Assembly (NCBI GenBank): GCA_902552345.1
Contig: CACDGO010000002.1
Coordinates: forward strand, 17,501 to 81,500
DNA: 64,000 bases
From: an uncultured Pelagibacteraceae bacterium
GTDB taxonomy: Bacteria; Pseudomonadota; Alphaproteobacteria; Pelagibacterales; Pelagibacteraceae
Direction: 5' to 3'
Positions within the stretch are counted from its first letter, which is position 1; the number at the start of each line of letters is the position of its first letter. The position numbers and the translations under genes were made by a program. The notes under the pieces are model-generated. The model worked only from the letters and a program-made list of their open reading frames with translations, searched no databases and had not been told where the DNA came from. Below are positions 18,034 through 28,176 of the stretch, piece after piece.

Positions 18034-19753
18034 CTATTTTGCAACCAAGTTCATTACAATTTTTTCCCTCTTTAACATTGTTAAAGTAATCTATAGCTCT
18101 TAGAGAGGTCATCATGTGACTTTTGTATACATTCAAATATCCATTTAAACTATCTGATAATTTTTTAGCCTCATCCATCATCCCTAATCTAATTAAATTT
18201 ATAAGCATTATAGCATTCCCATTAGGTATTGTAGTGTCTCCAATATCAATTGGTTTGAAAAAAATATCCTTTACATTTTTTGGATTTTTTTGAAAAATAT
18301 TTTTATCATCTATAAAAAATTTAGTTATAGCTTCTTTGGTTAATTTTTTTGCTAAATCTTTATATTTAAATTTCATAGTTTTATCCGAAAGGTCATTAAG
18401 TGAATTGATTAAAAAGGCATAATCTTCTATAAAAACAATATCTTTTGAATAACTGTGATAAATATTATTATGAATATATTTTTTTTCAACTTTAGATAAA
18501 AAATCTTCAGCTAAATTTAAATATCCTTTGTCCGGCAATATTTCACTTGCTGCAACTAATGAACTTATCCATAAACAATTTAGATCTAATTGGGTTTTGT
18601 CATCAAAAAAAGGTTTAGTTCTTTTTGACCTTATCTGTAGAAGTTTTTTCATAATTGCTACACTCGGTTTCTTTTTTTCAATTAATATAATTTTTTTTTC
18701 CCAATTTCCTTCAGGTTTTATTTCAAAAAATTTTTCGATATTTTCTAAATCTTTTATTTCATCATAACTATAAACATAATACTTTCCTTCTTCTCCTTCG
18801 CTATCAGCATCATATGCAGATCCAAGAAAGCCCTCTTTGTTTAAGAAATCTTTTTTTAAAAACTCAATAGTTTGTGTTAACTTTTCCTTAAAGTAATCGT
18901 CTTTTACAATTTTACAAAATTTTGACAGCAATAAAATAAATTGAACATTATCGTAAAGCATTTTCTCAAAATGTGGAACTATCCAGTTTTCATCAACTGT
19001 ATAACGTGCAATTCCACCCTCAACATGATCGTATATTCCTTTTGAGCAGAGTTGTTTAATTATGAGATTGACTGGCTCTAGGTACTTTTTATCTTTAGAT
19101 TTATTATAAAAATATAATAAAGTTTCATAAAGATTAAATGTTGGAAATTTAGGTGCACCTTTATAACCACCTTTTAAACTGTCCAAATAACCTAAACAAA
19201 TTTCTAAGATGGGTTCAAGATCTTGATTCAAAACAGAATTTTTTTTTAGATCCAAGTTTTTTATAATTAAATCTTTTTGATTAATTATATTTTCTCTTTG
19301 TTCTTTGTAAGCTTCCGAAACTTTACTAAGAATTTTCTTAAAAGAAGGTAGGCCATGTTTTGATACTTTAGGAAAATAAGTTCCTCCCATAAATGGAACT
19401 CCATTCTCATCTAAAAACATTGTGAGTGGCCATCCCCCACCTGTTTGATTAAATAATTGAAAAGAACTTTGAAAAATAAAATCTAAATCTGGCCTCTCTT
19501 CTCGATCAACTTTAATATTTACAAAAAATTGATTCATAATTTTTGCAGTTTCGTTGTCCTCAAAACTTTCGTGAGCCATTACATGACACCAATGACAACT
19601 TGCATATCCTATACTTAGTAATATAGGTTTTTTATTTTTTTTGGCAAATTCTAATGTCTCCTCTGTCCATGTTTGCCAATTAACAGGATTATCTTTATGT
19701 TGTTGAAGATAAGGGCTTAAATTATTGGACAAAATATTTTTACTAATTTGCAT
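18026..19753 (-). CDS. DUF255 thioredoxin-domain protein (YyaL/SSP411 type)
   Basis: A cytoplasmic-type protein with an N-terminal thioredoxin-like domain and an (alpha/alpha)6-barrel-like C-terminal region. The N-terminus shows the family hallmark SPYLQQHKDNPVNW and the redox-like motif SIGYASCHWCHVMAHESFED (CxxC at about residues 53-56). ATG 19753 is chosen over a TTG two codons earlier. At 575 residues it is shorter than many family members (about 650-690). The shortfall is in the C-terminal region and looks like compaction, since reading is continuous. Substrate and reaction are not established. It overlaps the upstream TVP38-like gene by 11 bases. Confidence 0.88.
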   Translation of the reverse strand: MQISKNILSNNLSPYLQQHKDNPVNWQTWTEETLEFAKKNKKPILLSIGYASCHWCHVMAHESFEDNETAKIMNQFFVNIKVDREERPDLDFIFQSSFQLFNQTGGGWPLTMFLDENGVPFMGGTYFPKVSKHGLPSFKKILSKVSEAYKEQRENIINQKDLIIKNLDLKKNSVLNQDLEPILEICLGYLDSLKGGYKGAPKFPTFNLYETLLYFYNKSKDKKYLEPVNLIIKQLCSKGIYDHVEGGIARYTVDENWIVPHFEKMLYDNVQFILLLSKFCKIVKDDYFKEKLTQTIEFLKKDFLNKEGFLGSAYDADSEGEEGKYYVYSYDEIKDLENIEKFFEIKPEGNWEKKIILIEKKKPSVAIMKKLLQIRSKRTKPFFDDKTQLDLNCLWISSLVAASEILPDKGYLNLAEDFLSKVEKKYIHNNIYHSYSKDIVFIEDYAFLINSLNDLSDKTMKFKYKDLAKKLTKEAITKFFIDDKNIFQKNPKNVKDIFFKPIDIGDTTIPNGNAIMLINLIRLGMMDEAKKLSDSLNGYLNVYKSHMMTSLRAIDYFNNVKEGKNCNELGCKIDA

Positions 19754-20465
19754 CGTCAAAAAATTTTCTTTTAATCATTAAAGATACAATCATTAAAACA
19801 ATAAAAAAGAATATTGGCAAATAAATTTCTGGAGTAAGAATTAAGTCAATCATACTAAAGTTTTGTGCTGACTCTATGTAAGAGTTTAAACCTGCTCCTA
19901 TGGTATTCATGATAAACATACTAGGGATAAAACCTAAGAAGCTTGATAAAAAATAATTAATTTTTTTCATATCAAATAGAACTGGGATCAAGTTTTGTAA
20001 CCCAAAGGGGACTCCTAGACCCCCGATAAATCTATATATAAAGAAGTAAAAAAATTCGTTTTTTTTAAATAATGTTATGTATTTTTCAAATTTTTTTTCT
20101 AAGATAAATTTAACTAAATCTCGAAAAAAGAAAATTCCAATTGAGTATAAAATTAAAGCCCCGACTGAAATTGAAACGACTGAAATAAAAGTTCCCATCC
20201 ATTGGCCAAACAATATTCCAGAGATAATTAAAATAGGCGATCCGAAACCGAGAAGTGATACCCAAATGATTGAAAAAATAAAAAAATAAGTTAAGTTTAT
20301 TAAAACGTTAGCACTTATATAGTTATCTAATTCTACTTGAAGTTCTTTATAATAAGAAAAATCGTCTAGTCTATTTGTTTCTATAGTTGTAAATATAAAA
20401 AATAGGAATGCAAACAACACGAGCAGATAAGAAATACCTAAAAATATTTTAAGATTTTTGCTCAT
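19743..20465 (-). CDS. TVP38/TMEM64 (DedA-like) membrane protein
   Basis: A 240-residue inner-membrane protein with about five or six hydrophobic segments, including an N-terminal one (residues 7-28) and a C-terminal one (215-232). The conserved centre contains LGFGSPILIISGILFGQWMG and later FIYRFIGGLGVPFGLQNLIP, the SNARE-associated/VTT domain signature. Relatives are linked to lipid scrambling and membrane homeostasis. Here it is translationally coupled to the DUF255 protein. It is divergent from rpmH with about 50 bases between starts. Confidence 0.85.
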   Translation of the reverse strand: MSKNLKIFLGISYLLVLFAFLFFIFTTIETNRLDDFSYYKELQVELDNYISANVLINLTYFFIFSIIWVSLLGFGSPILIISGILFGQWMGTFISVVSISVGALILYSIGIFFFRDLVKFILEKKFEKYITLFKKNEFFYFFIYRFIGGLGVPFGLQNLIPVLFDMKKINYFLSSFLGFIPSMFIMNTIGAGLNSYIESAQNFSMIDLILTPEIYLPIFFFIVLMIVSLMIKRKFFDDAN

Positions 20466-20515
20466 TATTTACCTGTACAACAGACAGCAATTAAAATATA
20501 TACCTTAAAATATTT

Positions 20516-20650
20516 ATGAAAAGAACTTACCAGCCAAGCAATTTAGTAAGGAAAAGAAGACATGGTTTTAGAGCAAGAATGGCTTCTAAAACTGGAAGAC
20601 AGCTTATTGCTCGAAGACGAGCTAAAGGAAGAAAAACTCTATCAACTTAA
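20516..20650 (+). CDS. rpmH: 50S ribosomal protein L34
   Basis: A 44-residue, highly basic protein that matches L34 end to end: [20 protein letters not shown], then RMASKTGR and a C-terminal [12 protein letters not shown]. It was too short for a usual length cut-off. It starts the rpmH-rnpA-yidD-yidC cluster, 5 bases before rnpA. Confidence 0.97.
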   Translation: MKRTYQPSNLVRKRRHGFRARMASKTGRQLIARRRAKGRKTLST

Positions 20651-20655
20651 TATAA

Positions 20656-21006
20656 ATGGTTAGGCTTGAAAGTTTAAAAAAAAGCAACCAATTCAGAAAA
20701 GCTCTAAAGGAAAAAAAAATTCATACAGACTACTTTTCCATATTTGCTGCTAAAAATTTTTTTAAACCCAAAATAAAAGCTAACTTGCTTATTAGTTTCG
20801 TTATGAAAAAAAAAATTGGAAATGCTGTCAAAAGAAACAAAATTAAAAGGAAATTAAAAGCAATAGTTCAAATATTAATAAAAAAAAGAGGTGCAATTAA
20901 CAAGGATTACACTTATATAGTTTTCGGTAAGTCTAATGCTTATGCTCAAAAACATAATGTGCTTTTGCCATTGATGGAGAAAAGTTTTAGTAAATTAAAT
21001 AAATAA
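20656..21006 (+). CDS. rnpA: ribonuclease P protein component
   Basis: The protein subunit of RNase P, which trims 5' leaders from tRNA precursors. The 116-residue basic protein has the RNR signature region as [18 protein letters not shown] (about 51-68). It lies between rpmH and yidD as in most bacteria. RNase P is the enzyme whose cut would fall inside the stop codons of infA and of the glycosyltransferase upstream of tRNA-Ser in this window. Confidence 0.95.
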   Translation: MVRLESLKKSNQFRKALKEKKIHTDYFSIFAAKNFFKPKIKANLLISFVMKKKIGNAVKRNKIKRKLKAIVQILIKKRGAINKDYTYIVFGKSNAYAQKHNVLLPLMEKSFSKLNK

Positions 21007-21007
21007 A

Positions 21008-21262
21008 ATGACAAAAATTCTTATTTTCACGATCAAAGCTTATCAATATTTAGTTTCTCCACTTTTAGGTAGCAGATGTAGATTTTTGCCTACTTGTTCC
21101 GAATATTTTATTGAAGCACTTAAAACCCAAGGGTTAACAATAGGAATTAAATTAGGGTTAAAAAGAATGTTAAAATGTCATCCATTTAAGAAACTAGGTA
21201 GCAGTCACGGTTTAGATTTTGTACCAGTTCCAAAAAACAAAAAGGAGAGCAATGATGGATAG
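21008..21262 (+). CDS. yidD: membrane protein insertion efficiency factor YidD
   Basis: A small (84-residue) membrane-associated protein that assists YidC-dependent insertion. It has the diagnostic [20 protein letters not shown] block, then [11 protein letters not shown] and the C-terminal GLDFVP. It is one base after rnpA, and its stop overlaps the yidC start region, a conserved arrangement. Confidence 0.95.
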   Translation: MTKILIFTIKAYQYLVSPLLGSRCRFLPTCSEYFIEALKTQGLTIGIKLGLKRMLKCHPFKKLGSSHGLDFVPVPKNKKESNDG

Positions 21263-22937
21263 AAACGTTTTCGTTGCAATTGCTCTTTCAATGTCTGTTT
21301 TGCTTTTTTGGGGCGCTTTTTTTGAAACACCTAAAAAAACATCTGAGCAACAAATTGATCAAAAGGTAGAGCAAAAGAGAAAGCAAAACTCCATTGCACC
21401 AACAATCGATCAACCTCAAATAATAAAAAAACTTACCAGAGAAGAGTCTATTAATACAAGCAAAAGAATTAAAATTGAAAATGGAAGTGTAGTAGGTTCA
21501 ATTAATTTGATGGGTGCTTTAATAGACGATATATCTTTTAAAAAACACAAACAAAAAGTTGAAGATGGAAAAAATATTATTTTTTTAAATCCCTCTGATA
21601 CTGAAAACGGTTTTTATATTGAGACAGGTTGGACAAGTATTGGAAATAAAATTAAAGTTCCAAAAAAAGATTCTGAGTGGACAGTAAAAGGTAATAATAT
21701 TTTAAGCAACAACTCTCCCGTTATTTTACAATGGAACAATAAAGAGGGTGTTACTTTTGAAAAAAGAATTGAGTTAGATGATAAATATTTATTCAAAATA
21801 TCACAGCGAGTAACAAATAATTCTAATTCATCTATTGATCTATATCCATATGCGCAGATGACAAGGAATAAAATTCCTGATGATATACAAAATTTTTATA
21901 TTCAACATGAGGGTTTTATTGGCGTATTTGACGATGAATTAAAAGAAGACAACTATGATGATGTGGAAGAAAAAAAAATAGTAAGAGAGTCAAGTGAAGG
22001 CTGGCTTGGAATAACAGATAAATATTGGATGTCTGCTTTTGTTCCTGAGTCAGGTAAAAATTTTAAATCTACTTTCCTTTACGAAAATGGATTTAAGGCG
22101 AATTATATTATCAATGAGCCGGTAAGTATCGGTAAATCATCAACTGGAGTTAATAAACTTAGATTATTTATCGCAGCTAAAGAGGTTGAAACAATTGATG
22201 GGTATGCTGAAGACCAAAATATAAATAAATTTGATTTAGTTATAGATTGGGGGTGGTTCTACTTTTTCACAAAACCTCTATTTTTCGTAATTGATTATTT
22301 ATTTAAAATTTCAGGAAATTTTGGAACAGCTATAGTTTTATTAACTATTGCCATAAGACTTATTTTCTTCCCGCTGGCTAACTTCTCATTCAGGTCAATG
22401 GCAAAAATGAAAGCAGTTCAACCAGAGATGATGAGGCTTAAAGAACTACACAAGGATGATAAAGTAAAACTACAACAAGAGATGATGGCGTTATATAGAA
22501 AAGAAAAGATAAATCCTGCATCAGGTTGCTTGCCAGTTTTAATTCAAATTCCCTTCTTTTTTGCAATTTATAAGATGCTCTTTATTTCTTTAGAAATGAG
22601 GCATCAACCATTTTTTGGTTGGATAAAAGACTTGTCAGCACAAGATCCGACTTCTTTGTTCAATTTATTTGGTCTAATTCCATGGGATCCCCCGGGATTT
22701 ATGATAATAGGAATTTGGCCAATATTAATGGGAGCCTCTATGTGGGTTCAACAAAAATTAAACCCTGCTCCTGCTGATCCTATACAGGCAAAAATATTTG
22801 CTTTCTTTCCATTGTTTTTAACAATTATACTTGCATCTTTCCCTTCTGGGTTAGTTGTTTATTGGACAATAAATAATATTCTAACAATCGCTCAGCAATA
22901 CGTAATTGTTAAAAAAACGACTGTAAAAACAAATTAG
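21255..22937 (+). CDS. yidC: membrane protein insertase YidC
   Basis: Inserts and folds inner-membrane proteins, alone or with SecYEG. The start at ATG 21255 (protein begins [11 protein letters not shown]) lies 7 bases after GGAG. A neighbouring ATG at 21252 is the alternative, and the longer frame to 21219 lies within yidD. Residues 4-22 form the first TM segment. A periplasmic domain of about 300 residues follows, then the conserved five-TM core from about residue 345 with [20 protein letters not shown]. About 560 residues, full length for a Gram-negative YidC. Confidence 0.96.
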   Translation: MDRNVFVAIALSMSVLLFWGAFFETPKKTSEQQIDQKVEQKRKQNSIAPTIDQPQIIKKLTREESINTSKRIKIENGSVVGSINLMGALIDDISFKKHKQKVEDGKNIIFLNPSDTENGFYIETGWTSIGNKIKVPKKDSEWTVKGNNILSNNSPVILQWNNKEGVTFEKRIELDDKYLFKISQRVTNNSNSSIDLYPYAQMTRNKIPDDIQNFYIQHEGFIGVFDDELKEDNYDDVEEKKIVRESSEGWLGITDKYWMSAFVPESGKNFKSTFLYENGFKANYIINEPVSIGKSSTGVNKLRLFIAAKEVETIDGYAEDQNINKFDLVIDWGWFYFFTKPLFFVIDYLFKISGNFGTAIVLLTIAIRLIFFPLANFSFRSMAKMKAVQPEMMRLKELHKDDKVKLQQEMMALYRKEKINPASGCLPVLIQIPFFFAIYKMLFISLEMRHQPFFGWIKDLSAQDPTSLFNLFGLIPWDPPGFMIIGIWPILMGASMWVQQKLNPAPADPIQAKIFAFFPLFLTIILASFPSGLVVYWTINNILTIAQQYVIVKKTTVKTN

Positions 22938-23807
22938 ATGTCAAAAAATATTTCTCTAGACGAGATAAAACAATTTTGGCCTGATAAAGCTCCAGACATT
23001 AATATTGTTCAAAAATACATTAAAAAATACGAAAATGAAAAAATCATAATTAAATATGGTGGTAATGTTCTAATAGACAGAAACGTCTTTAATAATTTTA
23101 TATCTGATATAAATGTTCTTAATAAATTAGGTTTATCTGTAGTAGTGGTTCATGGTGGTGGTCCAAGAATTAAAAGAGAGTTAGAGAAGAAAAAAATCAC
23201 GTCGAAATTTATTAATGGCTTGAGAGTTACTGATAAAAACATAATTGATATCGTGGAGGAAGTTTTAATTGATTTTAATAAGGACATAGCTAGTTCGCTT
23301 AAGAAACTAGGTTCTCAAGCAGCTATGTTTCATACTAAAACTGATAACATTATAGAAGTTGAACCTGAAAGAGAAGAGCTTGGGTTTGTTGGAATTCCAA
23401 GTAAGATAAATGATAATCTAATTCACCACGCTTTAGATGAGAATAAAATTCCGATCATAGCCCCTTTAGGTTTAGGAAAACATAATCAAACGTACAATAT
23501 TAACGGTGATACTGCGGCAAGTGCTATTGCCAAGAAGCTTAAGTCAAGAAGACTTATATTAATGACAAATGTTGAAGGTGTCTACGATGATCAGAAAAAA
23601 TTAATATCAGAAATAAAACCTTTTGATCTTGAAAATCTTATCAAATGGAAAGTCGTACAAGGTGGTATGATTCCTAAAATAGAAAATTGCGTTGATGCTG
23701 TCCAAAATGGTGTTAGGGGTGTGGTTATTCTAGATGGAAGAAAGCCTCACTCAGTTTTACATGAAATTTTTTCAGATAAAGGGTCTGGAACTTTGATTAG
23801 AGAATAA
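22938..23807 (+). CDS. argB: acetylglutamate kinase
   Basis: Second step of arginine synthesis, phosphorylating N-acetylglutamate. The 289-residue amino-acid kinase has IIIKYGGNVLID near residue 35, VVVVHGGGPRI (about 70-80), and the C-terminal KVVQGGMIPKIENCVDAV. It starts immediately after the yidC TAG. In many Alphaproteobacteria engB lies between yidC and argB; it is absent from that position here. Confidence 0.96.
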   Translation: MSKNISLDEIKQFWPDKAPDINIVQKYIKKYENEKIIIKYGGNVLIDRNVFNNFISDINVLNKLGLSVVVVHGGGPRIKRELEKKKITSKFINGLRVTDKNIIDIVEEVLIDFNKDIASSLKKLGSQAAMFHTKTDNIIEVEPEREELGFVGIPSKINDNLIHHALDENKIPIIAPLGLGKHNQTYNINGDTAASAIAKKLKSRRLILMTNVEGVYDDQKKLISEIKPFDLENLIKWKVVQGGMIPKIENCVDAVQNGVRGVVILDGRKPHSVLHEIFSDKGSGTLIRE

Positions 23808-23810
23808 AGA

Positions 23811-24476
23811 ATGAAGGACTTATCTAATATAAAATTTTGGTTGTTCGACTTAGACAATACATTATATGATGGAGCTACTAAGGTCTTTGATCAGGTAGAT
23901 AAAAAAATGTCTAAATTTATTTCTGAAAAATTAAAGGTAGATATTGAGGAGGCTAGAAAAATTCAAAAAAACTATTTCCAAGAGTATAATACAACTTTGA
24001 ACGGAATGATAAAAAATCACAAAATTGATGCTGATGAATTTTTAGAGTTTGTACATGATGTAGACCTTAGTTTCTTAGATAAAAATATAGATTTAGAGGC
24101 TGAAATTAAAAAATTAGATGGAAAAAAAATAATCTTCACCAATGGCTCTAGAGCCCATGCTCTTAATGTAACAAAAAGAATTGGAATAGATAAGCTTTTT
24201 GATGGAATTTTTGACATCAGAGATTGTGAGTTTATTCCAAAACCTTCGAGGGAACCTTACAAAAAATTGGTAGAAAGTTACAAAATTGAGCCACAATATT
24301 GTATATTCTTTGAGGATATTGCAAGAAATTTAAAACCAGCATACGAATTAGGAATGAAAACTGTTTGGATTAAAAATAATGAACCTTGGGCTGCAAAATA
24401 TTCGGACTCAGATTTCATCAATTATAAGACTGACAACTTAGCAAAATTTTTAAGGGAGATTAATGAATTACAATAA
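23811..24476 (+). CDS. HAD-superfamily hydrolase, pyrimidine 5'-nucleotidase type
   Basis: A 221-residue HAD phosphatase. Motif I is FDLDNTLYD with nucleophile D13 and acid D15. Motif II is [12 protein letters not shown], a lysine follows in the [10 protein letters not shown] segment, and motif IV is [12 protein letters not shown]. The layout resembles the YjjG/Sdt1 pyrimidine 5'-nucleotidase subfamily found between argB and dapD in Alphaproteobacteria. The natural substrate is not determined by sequence. Its 3' end overlaps dapD by 14 bases. Confidence 0.88.
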   Translation: MKDLSNIKFWLFDLDNTLYDGATKVFDQVDKKMSKFISEKLKVDIEEARKIQKNYFQEYNTTLNGMIKNHKIDADEFLEFVHDVDLSFLDKNIDLEAEIKKLDGKKIIFTNGSRAHALNVTKRIGIDKLFDGIFDIRDCEFIPKPSREPYKKLVESYKIEPQYCIFFEDIARNLKPAYELGMKTVWIKNNEPWAAKYSDSDFINYKTDNLAKFLREINELQ

Positions 24477-25290
24477 TTTAGAAAAAATAATAAACGAAAG
24501 CTTTGAACAAAAAGAAAAAGTAAGTCCAAAATCGGATAAAAAATTGTTAAAGGCTATTAATGAAACAATTGATTTAGTTGATAGTGGAAAAATTAGAGTG
24601 GCTAATAAACAAAATGGTATTTGGGTGGTGAACCAATGGATTAAAAAAGCTATTTTGTTAAGTTTTAGAGTAAATCAAATGAAGATGATGAAGGGTCCTT
24701 ATACTACTTGGTATGATAAAGTACCCGGGAAGACAGTAAAGTGGCAAGAAAAAGATTGGAAAAAAGCTGGATACCGTCATGTCCCCAATGGTGTTGTTAG
24801 AAAAGGAGCATACATTGCAAAAAATGTAGTGTTAATGCCAAGCTTTGTAAACCTAGGAGCATATGTTGATGAGGGCACAATGATCGACACTTGGGCTTCT
24901 GTTGGTTCATGTGCTCAAGTTGGAAAAAATTGTCATATTTCTGGTGGCGCAGGCATAGGAGGTGTTCTTGAACCACTTCAAGCCGGTCCAGTAATTATTG
25001 AGGATAATTGTTTTATAGGTGCTCGATCTGAAATTGCTGAAGGAGTTTTAGTTGAAGAAGGCGCAGTTTTGTCAATGGGAGTGTATATTGGAGCATCTAC
25101 AAAAATAGTAGATAGAGGCTCTGGAGAAATATACTATGGTAAAGTTCCTGCTTACTCAGTGGTAGTTCCTGGAAGCTTACCAAATAAATCTGATCCTAAT
25201 GGACCTTCATTATACTGTGCGGTTATAGTAAAAAAAGTTGACGAGAAAACTAGAAGTAAAACCTCTATTAATGACTTACTTAGAGACTGA
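24463..25290 (+). CDS. dapD: tetrahydrodipicolinate N-succinyltransferase
   Basis: Transfers succinyl from succinyl-CoA to tetrahydrodipicolinate in the succinylase branch of lysine/diaminopimelate synthesis. The 275-residue protein has a central left-handed beta-helix of hexapeptide repeats (about 100-215). Conserved stretches include [20 protein letters not shown] and [20 protein letters not shown]. An AAGGGAG ribosome site lies just upstream of the ATG, inside the HAD gene. Its TGA overlaps the dapE ATG by one base. Confidence 0.97.
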   Translation: MNYNNLEKIINESFEQKEKVSPKSDKKLLKAINETIDLVDSGKIRVANKQNGIWVVNQWIKKAILLSFRVNQMKMMKGPYTTWYDKVPGKTVKWQEKDWKKAGYRHVPNGVVRKGAYIAKNVVLMPSFVNLGAYVDEGTMIDTWASVGSCAQVGKNCHISGGAGIGGVLEPLQAGPVIIEDNCFIGARSEIAEGVLVEEGAVLSMGVYIGASTKIVDRGSGEIYYGKVPAYSVVVPGSLPNKSDPNGPSLYCAVIVKKVDEKTRSKTSINDLLRD

Positions 25291-26447
25291 TGAAAATAAT
25301 TAACGAATTACAATTATCTAAAGATTTAATTAGATTTCAAAGTATCACTCCAAAAGATTTAGGTACTATAAGTTTTTTAAGCAAAAAATTAAAAAAATTA
25401 GGTTTTAATTGTAAAATACTAGAATTTAAAGGTAAAGGGAGCAAACCAATAAAAAATCTTTATGCAAGAATTGGAAAAAAGGGACCAAATCTTTGTTATG
25501 CTGGGCATACAGACGTAGTTCCGCCTGGAAATTTAAAAGACTGGACTGTTAACCCATTTGAACCTTTGGTTAAAAAAAATTATCTAATTGGAAGGGGTGC
25601 AAATGATATGAAGAGCTCCATCGCGTGCTTTGTAGCAGCTGTGAGTCAGTATTTACAAAAAAAACAAAACTTTGAAGGATCAATAAGTTTTTTAATAACC
25701 GGAGATGAAGAGGGCTACGCAATAAATGGTACAAAGAAAGTTGTAGATTACCTTAAAAGAAAAAAAGAAAAAATTGATTTTTGTATTGTTGGGGAACCAA
25801 CTAATCCAAATAAACTTGGAGAGATGATTAAGATTGGAAGAAGAGGAAGCTTGTCGGGAAAAATTGAAATTGTTGGCACTCAGGGTCATATCGCATACCC
25901 TCACCTTTCAAAAAATCCGATTAATACACTGGTAGCTATATGTAAAAAACTTAAGGATAGAAAATTAGATAAAGGGAATAAAAGTTTTCAACCTTCAAAT
26001 TTAGAATTTACATCAATTAATGTAGATAATAAAGCTCATAATGTGATACCCGCAAGAGCAAGAGCACAATTCAATATAAGGTATAATAATTTACATACCT
26101 CGTCTTCATTGAAAAAAAAAATAGATTTAATTGTTAAAAAAATTAGCAATAAGAATAAGTGTAAATATAAAATTGATTATATTGCGAATGGAGAGGCTTT
26201 TTTAACAAAACCAGGAAAAACTATACTTATGATAAAAAAGATAATTAAGAAAATAACGAAAATAAATCCAAAATTTTCTACAACTGGGGGTACCTCAGAT
26301 GCACGATTTATAAAAAAAATTGCACCTTGTATGGAATTTGGTTTAGTAAATAAAACTATGCATAGAGTGGATGAATGTGTATCTTTAGTAGACTTAAAAA
26401 AACTTACAAAAATATATAACAGTATTTTAGTAGAGTATTTTAAGTGA
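25290..26447 (+). CDS. dapE: succinyl-diaminopimelate desuccinylase
   Basis: A di-zinc M20-family amidohydrolase acting downstream of DapD. The 385-residue protein shows the metal ligands H73 and D75 in YAGHTDVVPPG, D106 in GRGANDMKSS, and the E140/E141 pair in LITGDEEG. A dimerisation domain follows (about 180-295). Its stop overlaps the GTG start of the SET-domain gene by four bases, linking a core biosynthetic gene to that unusual neighbour. Confidence 0.96.
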   Translation: MKIINELQLSKDLIRFQSITPKDLGTISFLSKKLKKLGFNCKILEFKGKGSKPIKNLYARIGKKGPNLCYAGHTDVVPPGNLKDWTVNPFEPLVKKNYLIGRGANDMKSSIACFVAAVSQYLQKKQNFEGSISFLITGDEEGYAINGTKKVVDYLKRKKEKIDFCIVGEPTNPNKLGEMIKIGRRGSLSGKIEIVGTQGHIAYPHLSKNPINTLVAICKKLKDRKLDKGNKSFQPSNLEFTSINVDNKAHNVIPARARAQFNIRYNNLHTSSSLKKKIDLIVKKISNKNKCKYKIDYIANGEAFLTKPGKTILMIKKIIKKITKINPKFSTTGGTSDARFIKKIAPCMEFGLVNKTMHRVDECVSLVDLKKLTKIYNSILVEYFK

Positions 26448-26896
26448 AATTATACAAAGTTAAAAAATCAAAAATTGATAAAAACGGTCTATACGCGAAT
26501 AGTAACATAAGTAAAGGTACTAAAATTATCGAGTATAAAGGTAAGATTATCACTGTAAAACAGAGTGAGAATAATCAAAAGTTCGATAATCGAAAAGCAA
26601 TCTACCTTTTTAATATAAACAAAAGATTTGATCTCGATGGTGATTTCAAATTCAATGTTGCAAGACTTATTAATCACTCGTGCGATCCAAATTGTGAAGT
26701 TTTTGGATCAGGGATGAAAGTTTGGGTTTATGCTATGAGAAATATTAAAAAAGGTGAGGAATTGTCTTATGATTACGGTTTCAGCTTTGATAAAGATTAT
26801 AAACAGTACCCATGTAAGTGTGGATCAAGTAAATGTGTAGGGTATATTGTAAGAGAAGGTTCTAGATGGAGAATAAACAAAAAAATCAAAAAGTAA
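26444..26896 (+). CDS. SET-domain protein (putative protein-lysine methyltransferase)
   Basis: A 150-residue protein that is almost entirely a SET domain. It has a GxG-like start KNGLYANSNISKGTKI (about 13-28), the SAM and active-site motif RLINHSCDPNCE (NHSC 77-80), ELSYDYG (106-112) with the catalytic-type tyrosine, and a post-SET zinc cluster CKCGSSKC (cysteines 124, 126, 131). These are the motifs of active SET methyltransferases, so SAM-dependent lysine methylation is plausible. The substrate is unknown. The start is GTG, translationally coupled to dapE. The 3' end overlaps the next gene by 31 bases. No signal peptide is seen. Confidence 0.9.
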   Translation: MKLYKVKKSKIDKNGLYANSNISKGTKIIEYKGKIITVKQSENNQKFDNRKAIYLFNINKRFDLDGDFKFNVARLINHSCDPNCEVFGSGMKVWVYAMRNIKKGEELSYDYGFSFDKDYKQYPCKCGSSKCVGYIVREGSRWRINKKIKK

Positions 26897-28173
26897 TTTT
26901 TTTAGATCAATTTGCTCCTTTAGTATTGTCATCTCTTATAATCATTTATTTTTTTTATGGTTTCTATACTAACGAAAATAGCGCAGGTGCTGGCGGTTTC
27001 GAGGGTGACTTTAGTCTAATTTGGAACAATTTAAATCTTTTAAGAGGAGATATTCTTTCAAACTTAGATAATCCGCTATATAGTGATAGTAGACCACCGC
27101 TTTCCTATATATTACATCTTACATTAAATCCTTTTAATTTTAATAAAGAGGTATTTAGAACAAGTTGCTTTGTTTTATCTTTAACAATACCTACTCTATT
27201 GTATTTTGCAATAATTAAAAAATATCCTGAACTTGAGAAAAGATATTCTTTAATTCTAGCATTGATTATAACTCTCAGTCCCTATTTTAGAACTACTGCT
27301 TATTGGTCACTAGGTGAAAATTATGGACTAATTTTTGTAATATTAACTTACATATTTTCTCTTAATCTAGATCATCAGATAAAAACAGGTAATAATTTCA
27401 AAAAAATATTATGGATTTTCTTTTTGTGTCTATCTAGCTCCCTTGCAATTTATTTTGATCAAAAATTAATTTTTTTACCAATTATAGTTTTATTTTTAAT
27501 ATTTAATTTAAAGATAAGTATCAAAATAAAAATTTTTTCTCTAGTTTTTTTTTCATTATTTGCTTTACCTTATATATATTTAATTTTTACTTGGGGCGCT
27601 ATAATTCCTACTTCAGCAGCTCAAGTAAGAGGTGTAGGCTATTCAGTTCATCCTTTTAACATAGGATTTTGTTTATCAATATTAGCGTTTTATATTTTTC
27701 CATTTTTAATGTGTAGAAAAATTGTAGACATGAATTTCAAAAAATTATTCAATATAAGGATACTTATTTTATTTTTGACCTTTATTATTTATTTATTTTC
27801 TGTCTTTTGGATTGGTGATTATGAAAATTTAAGAAATGATGGAAAAGGAATTTTTCATAAATTATCAATTTTATTATTTGAAGATTTAAATTACCGTTTA
27901 ATATTTACTGTATTAATATTTTTAATAAGTTTTTTTTTAATAATCTTGTTTTCTAAATCTAAAAATGACGTTTTGTTAATACTTTACTTTTTGGTTTTGT
28001 CTCTAGTTACTTTTCCATTCTATCAAGAGTATTTAGATCCTCTTTTATTTATTCTGTTTTTTACCTTCCTCAAAACAGATTTTTATTTTGATAAAAAAAG
28101 AATTTACTTTTTAGTTTCTTATTTTTTAATATTCTTAATAGGATCCAAATTTTACTATAATTCTATTCTATAG
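26866..28173 (+). CDS. polytopic membrane protein, GT-C glycosyltransferase-like
   Basis: A 435-residue integral membrane protein with about nine or ten hydrophobic segments, the first at residues 15-33. A first periplasmic loop contains GGFEGDFSLIWNNLNLLRGD and later SDSRPPLSYIL. An acidic first loop followed by many TM segments is the GT-C layout (ArnT/PMT-like lipid-linked sugar transferases), but there is no clear family match by eye. It opens a cassette with two GT2 enzymes and an epimerase, so a role in surface glycan assembly is inferred. It is convergent with the methyltransferase gene 3 bases away. Confidence 0.7.
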   Translation: MENKQKNQKVIFLDQFAPLVLSSLIIIYFFYGFYTNENSAGAGGFEGDFSLIWNNLNLLRGDILSNLDNPLYSDSRPPLSYILHLTLNPFNFNKEVFRTSCFVLSLTIPTLLYFAIIKKYPELEKRYSLILALIITLSPYFRTTAYWSLGENYGLIFVILTYIFSLNLDHQIKTGNNFKKILWIFFLCLSSSLAIYFDQKLIFLPIIVLFLIFNLKISIKIKIFSLVFFSLFALPYIYLIFTWGAIIPTSAAQVRGVGYSVHPFNIGFCLSILAFYIFPFLMCRKIVDMNFKKLFNIRILILFLTFIIYLFSVFWIGDYENLRNDGKGIFHKLSILLFEDLNYRLIFTVLIFLISFFLIILFSKSKNDVLLILYFLVLSLVTFPFYQEYLDPLLFILFFTFLKTDFYFDKKRIYFLVSYFLIFLIGSKFYYNSIL

Positions 28174-28176
28174 TTA

